DNA of 64,000 nucleotides from Triglochin maritima (lineage: Eukaryota; Streptophyta; Magnoliopsida; Alismatales; Juncaginaceae). Below, in pieces: positions 60,931-64,000 of this stretch. The notes beneath the pieces are model-generated. The model was not told the DNA's origin, ran no database searches, and worked only from the letters and a program-made list of their open reading frames with translations. How positions within the stretch are numbered: the first letter of the stretch is position 1; each line of letters opens with the position of its first letter. The DNA is taken from assembly GCA_963682175.1 (NCBI GenBank), contig OY821771.1, positions 42,056,201 to 42,120,200 on the forward strand, written 5' to 3'. The position numbers were made by a program, and so were the translations under genes.

Positions 60931-62272
60931 GTAACCCTTTAATTCCCTCGTTTGCATAATTCATTGCAATAGAGTTGTGTCAACTACCTTTCTCTTGATA
61001 ATTTGGTTTTTTCGTAAAAGTTGGACTAAACTGAAATTTATATGGTATCTGAACGTGTCTATCCATATTATTTAGTCGTCCTCCAACTCAATCATTTGAA
61101 ATGCGAAGGATAATCTATGTCATGGGCATGACCTAAATGATGTGCTTAAATGGATTTGAAATCTTTTAACGTTGTATTGGAATCACGAGTTTTCCTTGAT
61201 CATGTTGTATGTACATTTAAGTTTGATACGGTGAAGGATGGTTTCACAATAAGGCGAAGGATCAGCAAACTAGAAAACAAAAAACTTAGGGGGGAAATCC
61301 ATCCAAGAAACACATAGATATACTTGCATGTTCTTAACTAGAAATCTAATGCATAATAACTCCAATTCATAAAATGGTATAATAGGTGGTATACGATGTT
61401 CCTATATAATTAATTCACAACGCTACTGATTCAATTTCGTTGCATTATCTTTGGATGTACTACTATAATTAAAAATGGTATATGGTACTACTTTACTCGT
61501 TAGCTGTCACTCCATCTCTTGAGAATATATTTGTTTTTTAAATGATAAGTGAGTTTTCGATGAAAGTATTGAATGAGTGAGCAATTGAGTGTAAGGAGAT
61601 GGACAAAATCCTATTATAAGATGGTGTGTGTAGGGTTACGATGTTATGCAGCGGAAAATAATTTAGAAATTATAAGATGGTGTGTGTAGGGTTACGATGT
61701 TACGCAACAGAAAATAATTTAGAAACGATTTCTAACGACATCGACCACCACAAGATTCTTGCATATGACAGTAATGAGAGAGACATGAGTATAATCGTTT
61801 ATACCTTTGATGCGTGTACTCCCAATGCCTCTCCTTTTGCAAGAACGGATGACGGAAAATCTCAAACATGATTCATCTACTCAGGATACATGAACCACAG
61901 ACTAAGCTACCACCGAACGTTAGCTAGAACGAGATGGATAAAAGAACAAACTTCTTCCTTGGTGGTGGAAAGGAGGGGACGACTAGGGTTTTTGGGAGAG
62001 AAATAGTTTGCTTCTTTTTTCTTGCTTTCTAAAACCATATTTCTCATATATTTATAGATCTCTCTTAAGCTAACTCTAATCTCATTAGGTAAGTGAGCTT
62101 AATGAACCTTTAGTCGTCCATTGCTTAGTCCATAGATTCAAATGTGTGTAACCCTTATATGACCCGATTATATTTGTAACACGCACAACAATTGGCACAT
62201 AGATCGTAATTTGTTTTTAGCTAAACGTTACGACACATAATATAATCGGATTAATTATCATTTTAACTATTT
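60931..62272. other. probable intron or intergenic DNA
   Basis: No gene is seen. 61610-61660 and 61670-61720 repeat TTATAAGATGGTGTGTGTAG and the following 30 bases. Otherwise AT-rich without signal. Confidence 0.4.
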
Positions 62273-62287
62273 ATTCATTGTCATCTT

Positions 62288-62450
62288 TATTGTGGAATCG
62301 CAGATGGTCAGTTGCATTTGCATCATTTGGGTCAATTGGAAACAACCTCACTGTTTTACAGTGGTAGGGTTGCGTACATCCGACCCCCCCTTACCTCGTT
62401 TAAGCGGGAGCCTCTTATGAGGCATTGGGGTTATGTTGATGTTGATGTTG
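62288..62450 (+). mobile_element. SINE-like retroposon, shorter copy
   Basis: An exact 15-base duplication ATTCATTGTCATCTT lies at 62273-62287 and 62451-62465. The body is nearly identical to the 3' 160 bases of the element at 52551-52810 and ends in a TTGATGTTGATGTTG tail. The start, inside the longer copy's sequence, suggests 5' truncation during target-primed insertion. Confidence 0.85.
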
Positions 62451-62811
62451 ATTCATTGTCATCTTGATTAAAGGACACCTCCTTCAGTGTGAACACAATA
62501 ATACTAATCAGAGTTTATTTTGGACATTTTGTGTCCTCTTTAGTGTTATTTTATTTTGGGGATCACCATGTAACATGTTGTTGACAACAATTTTAAAACC
62601 CGCAATAAGCACGTTTAGAAAGGAATTCAACTCGGGCGCAATTAGTTTGTGTAATATCCTTAATCCTTCTTAAGACTAATCTTGTTTTGGCCTTGATTAG
62701 GTGCTTAATGGAGTGGATTAAGATGGAGGGCTGAGATTGGTTTGATTTGGATGAGATGGGATGGATGGTGGAGATTTAGAAGAGAAGGGTTTAAGGAGGG
62801 GTGAGTGTGAT

Positions 62812-62860
62812 TCTCTCTCTCTCTTTCTCTCACCCGCCCAAACTCTCTCTCTCTCTCTCT
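62812..62860. repeat. (CT)n microsatellites
   Basis: Two CT runs (62812-62830 and 62843-62860) are separated by CACCCGCCCAAA. Confidence 0.95.
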
Positions 62861-63144
62861 GATCAGATCTCCGGCGTGTGAAGGTGCTCGTGGGGTGGAT
62901 CTCGGAAGGTGAGGTGAAGCTCGGACGTTCGCCGGAGGGGAATAGATCGTTGATCGGTTGGAGTTCGCCGGAGAAGGTGTTTTGCGAGGAAAAGCTCGCC
63001 GTCTAGTCTTCGAAGGCTTCTTCAAGTCTTCAAGGTATGGCAAGCTTTACTTTGATGCTCACTTATGCTTTGGTGGGTGTCGGGGTGGTCGACGGTAGGC
63101 CGGAGGGCTCGTCGGACCCGTGCAGCTGCGTTCTGCACTATAAT

Positions 63145-63400
63145 CGGTCGACCGGTGGCATGGTTCGGTCGACCGGTTGTAGAGTAATTTGGGCGGAAAC
63201 CCTTGCACCGGTCGAACGATACTCTTCGAATGGTCGACCGGTGGTACTTTTTATCAAGGGAATCTTGCTCTGTGTGTTTTCGGTCGAACGGGACCCCTTT
63301 GCCGTTCGACCGATCGGCAGTTTTGTTGGTTGGGCCGGTCCCGCAGTGAGGATTCGGTCGACCGGTTGTGACGTTTTGTTCGACCGTGTGGTACGGTTTT
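63145..63400. repeat. CGGTCGACCG palindrome array
   Basis: Four exact GGTCGACCG motifs, plus GGTCGAACG and GTTCGACCG variants, in 255 bases. Confidence 0.85.
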
Positions 63401-63421
63401 TGTGTGTTCTTGTGTTGTGAA

Positions 63422-63688
63422 GCCAGCTCGAGATGGCAACGGATCTCCGGCCCTAGTGGGGTGACCGGTGCCGGCCTGAGAGTGGTTCACGGGTGTTGTC
63501 GGGCCAGCCCAAGAAGGCAACGGATCTCCGGCCCTAGTGGGGTGACCAGTGCCGACCTGAGGGTGGTTCGCGTGTGGGGCCAGCTCAAGATGGCAACGGA
63601 TCTCCGGCCCTAGAGGGGTGATGGTGCCGGCCTGAGAGTGGTCTCTGGACAGCTCAAGATGGCAGCGGTATAGAGGATACCGACCTGA
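63422..63688 (+). repeat. 70-82 base tandem array, about 3.6 units
   Basis: Units start with CCAGCTCRAGATGGCAACGG and contain ATCTCCGGCCCTAG, GTGCCGGCCTGAG and GTGGTT. The last unit has a deletion. Confidence 0.92.
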
Positions 63689-63700
63689 GAGTAATCCAGC

Positions 63701-63815
63701 GGTGCCTGGGGCACGTGTGTGTGTTGACCGAGTATATTTCTGGTCGTGGTGCCTGGGGCACGCGTGTTGTCGCCGAGGGAGTTTCCGGCAGTGGTGCCTG
63801 GGGCACGTGTGTGAG
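63701..63815 (+). repeat. three copies of a 45-47 base unit with a GTGCC/GGCAC stem
   Basis: GGTGCCTGGGGCACG begins at 63701, 63748 and 63793. Each contains GTGCC and GGCAC as an inverted pair with a three-base loop. Confidence 0.9.
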
Positions 63816-64000
63816 GGTGGGGCTAGAGGACCCGTGAGACTCGTCACTGTTTGGTGTCTACTGTGGTAGGGAGAGAGTTCCCGGGGACCCAGTGAGACGT
63901 TGATTGTCTATTGCACTTCATATCATGCATGCCTTAGATGTCTATTCATTTATTGTTATAGAGGTTTGGCATACGGGGTTTCCTCTCGGGAAACTCAGGC

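Larger units (their letters stand above)
62870..64000 (+). repeat. part of a large dispersed repeat, running off the window
   Basis: From about 62870 base composition turns GC-rich. There is no convincing protein; the open frames through 63254-63847 come from tandem repeats. Contents in order: a leader-like stretch, the palindrome array at 63145-63400, a 70-82 base tandem array and a 45-47 base array. This layout would suit the untranslated region of a large retrotransposon, but no gag or pol is visible before the window ends. Confidence 0.4.

Noticed and set aside
63254..63847. A 197-codon minus-strand open frame
   Set aside because: It runs through GC-rich tandem repeats and the palindrome array; the product is repetitive with no domain.

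Overview
The window is nuclear DNA of a flowering plant, most likely a eudicot. It is AT-rich, its genes have GT-AG introns, and it contains plant-only families: a RIN4/NOI-type protein, a family-3 beta-xylosidase, an E-class pentatricopeptide repeat (PPR) protein and a plastid-type transit peptide. The transposon mix is also plant-typical: MULE, CACTA, hAT, PIF/Harbinger, copia, LINE and SINE. The species cannot be named from sequence alone.

Three host genes can be built from start to stop, all on the minus strand. They are a 103-residue NOI/RIN4-like protein in two exons (19302-20916), a 762-residue beta-D-xylosidase in seven exons (29994-36628) and an intronless 826-residue PPR protein (54151-56631). 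A fourth gene shows only its first exon, encoding a probable chloroplast transit peptide (60778-60930, plus strand). They look like unrelated neighbours with no shared pathway.

Most of the rest is mobile DNA. 1-4880: a copia integrase scrap, then a decayed MULE with a minus-strand MuDR-type transposase and a facing GRF zinc-finger gene. 4880-6450: an unclassified repeat rich in CGGTNNACCG palindromes. 7935-13894: a nested stack, in which a Tourist-like element (TAA target-site duplication, TSD) holds an LTR-type element (TSD GATGT) that holds a CACTA element (TSD ATA) carrying a hairpin copy of a WIYLD-domain gene piece. 15150-15490: a hAT transposase tail. 21391-23626, 38779-41112 and 44263-46109: three PIF/Harbinger elements, each flanked by TTA. 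25649-26221, 37516-37801 and 50396-51397: hAT-type non-autonomous elements with exact 8-bp TSDs. 34683-35205: a Mutator-type MITE in the first xylosidase intron. 49382-49733: a LINE 3' end. 52551-52810 and 62288-62450: two SINE-like copies. 62870 to the window end: a repeat with more palindromes and two kinds of tandem repeat.

The observations most worth following are these. Four loci have CGGT/ACCG half-sites held constant around a variable two-base centre. The LTR-type element has segment order A, B, A-inverted, B-inverted between intact ends. All three Harbinger elements carry a CACTCG-type regulatory block: a near-perfect CACGTG-centred palindrome next to tandem repeats, upstream of the transposase. 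Two diverged Harbinger transposases share a TGA at the same tryptophan codon.
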